In this document: positions 63,494 through 64,000 of the stretch, piece after piece
Position numbering within the stretch: the first letter of the stretch is position 1
How the letters are laid out: the number at the start of each line of letters is the position of its first letter
Assembly (NCBI GenBank): GCA_038118725.1
Contig: JAYOIK010000009.1
Span: 15,916 to 79,915 of the forward strand
DNA length: 64,000 bases
Source of the DNA: JADHLJ01 sp038118725
GTDB taxonomy: Bacteria > Pseudomonadota > Alphaproteobacteria > Thalassobaculales > Thalassobaculaceae
Direction of reading: 5' to 3'
Notes under the pieces: model-generated
The model's input: the letters and a program-made list of their open reading frames with translations, nothing else
Told to the model about the DNA's origin: nothing
Databases searched by the model: none
Program-made: the position numbers and the translations under genes

Positions 63494-63884
63494 ATGCCGC
63501 GAAATGCCACGTGTTTGGCAATCAACCGTTCGCGCTCAACGATAGTTTGGTGTTCGCGCCCGGATTTCATCGCCGAGCACGTCAAGAACAGACCCAACCT
63601 CCGCCCCCTCCTGGCGGACCTTGATCAAGGCAAGACTGCCGATGACGGTATCGCCGTCAAATCGCCGCGCGGCATTGATATCGACGCGCAAAGCCCGCAC
63701 CGGATCGCCAAGGCCATGGGCTCGGCATGGCTGGCGCGTCAGCCATGGAATGACCCAGGCCGCCGCCGCCGAAGCGCTCGGCATCAGCGAGCGCGGCATT
63801 CGCCTCTACGAGAACGGCTCGCAGCCGATCCCCAAGACCATCACCCTCGCCACCCGTGGCTATGACGCGGTGGCGGCGGAGTAG
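63494..63884 (+). pseudogene. Frameshifted DUF2442-like/helix-turn-helix protein
   Basis: One frame from 63494 reads a DUF2442-like stretch (SPRGIDIDAQ, then IAKAMGSAWLARQ) up to about 63742. The next frame continues with GMTQAAAAEALGISERGIRL and ENGSQPIPKTITLATRGYDA, a clear XRE-type helix-turn-helix, to the stop at 63882. Removing one base near 63743 joins them into GSAWLARQHGMTQAAAAEAL. Such fusions often act as antitoxins or regulators. The upstream half is the less certain part. Confidence 0.55.
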
Positions 63885-63918
63885 GGTGTTAAACGGTCGG
63901 GGTTAGAAGAGGGGTTCC

Positions 63919-63958
63919 GTAACTGTCCCCGGACTCTGTAAGATTCGATAACTGTCCC
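63919..63958 (+). repeat. Short direct repeat AACTGTCCC at the window edge
   Basis: AACTGTCCC occurs at 63921-63929 and 63950-63958, each after a T-rich context (TTCCGT, TTCGAT). A partly matching inverse, GGGACGATTAC, lies at 63476-63486, on the other side of the broken helix-turn-helix gene. The window ends before the region can be resolved. Confidence 0.4.
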
Positions 63959-64000
63959 TGAAGGTCAGACTTGGCCATTAGGAAACTAACCTTTGTCAAT

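Overview
The window reads as a chromosomal segment from a GC-rich alphaproteobacterium, most like the Rhodospirillales or a related uncultured lineage. The main reasons are the gene orders lptD-surA-pdxA-rsmA, fabD-fabG-acpP-fabF-mltG and rpsF-rpsR-DUF2232-rplI; a COQ9-family gene divergent from rpsU; DUF2794 and DUF465 proteins; charged tails on ribosomal proteins S6 and L9; and a GTTC-N7-GTTC site of the alphaproteobacterial LexA type. I saw no tRNA, rRNA, CRISPR array, prophage or intact insertion sequence. All calls are by eye, with no database search.

Bases 1-28,300 are mostly housekeeping. They hold the outer-membrane biogenesis and B6/rRNA-methylation block (lptD end, surA, pdxA, rsmA), gmk-yicC, the fatty-acid synthesis operon with mltG, and the S6/S18/L9 ribosomal operon. 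After these come dnaB-alr, an Mla-type lipid transporter pair, radA-cvpA-purF, and the yfgM-like/bamB/der block. A run of small genes follows (DUF2794, a zinc-ribbon protein behind a LexA-like site, PilZ, a membrane protein).

Bases 28,300-48,250 form an accessory catabolic region: an EamA transporter, flavin monooxygenases, CoA-ester enzymes, iron/2-oxoglutarate dioxygenases, dehydrogenases, an amidinohydrolase, a glycerate kinase and an intradiol ring-cleavage dioxygenase pair. The 3' part (43,297-48,247) puts an intradiol dioxygenase, a TauD/TfdA dioxygenase, an LLM oxidoreductase and an FAD aromatic hydroxylase in one direction, which suggests an aryl-compound degradation unit. Two intergenic inverted-repeat elements of one family and one gene broken by an in-frame stop lie here.

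Bases 48,400-56,100 return to core functions: DUF465, ubiX, an amidase, a TIGR02444 protein, a second DUF465, an Hpt/response-regulator pair, purEK, COQ9, def and rpsU. Bases 56,100-63,100 hold a molybdopterin oxidoreductase and a tight four-gene catabolic operon (ThDP enzyme, Ldh-type dehydrogenase, FAH hydrolase, LLM oxidoreductase). The last 900 bases are decayed: a third inverted-repeat element, a frameshifted DUF2442/helix-turn-helix gene, and short repeats that run to the window edge.
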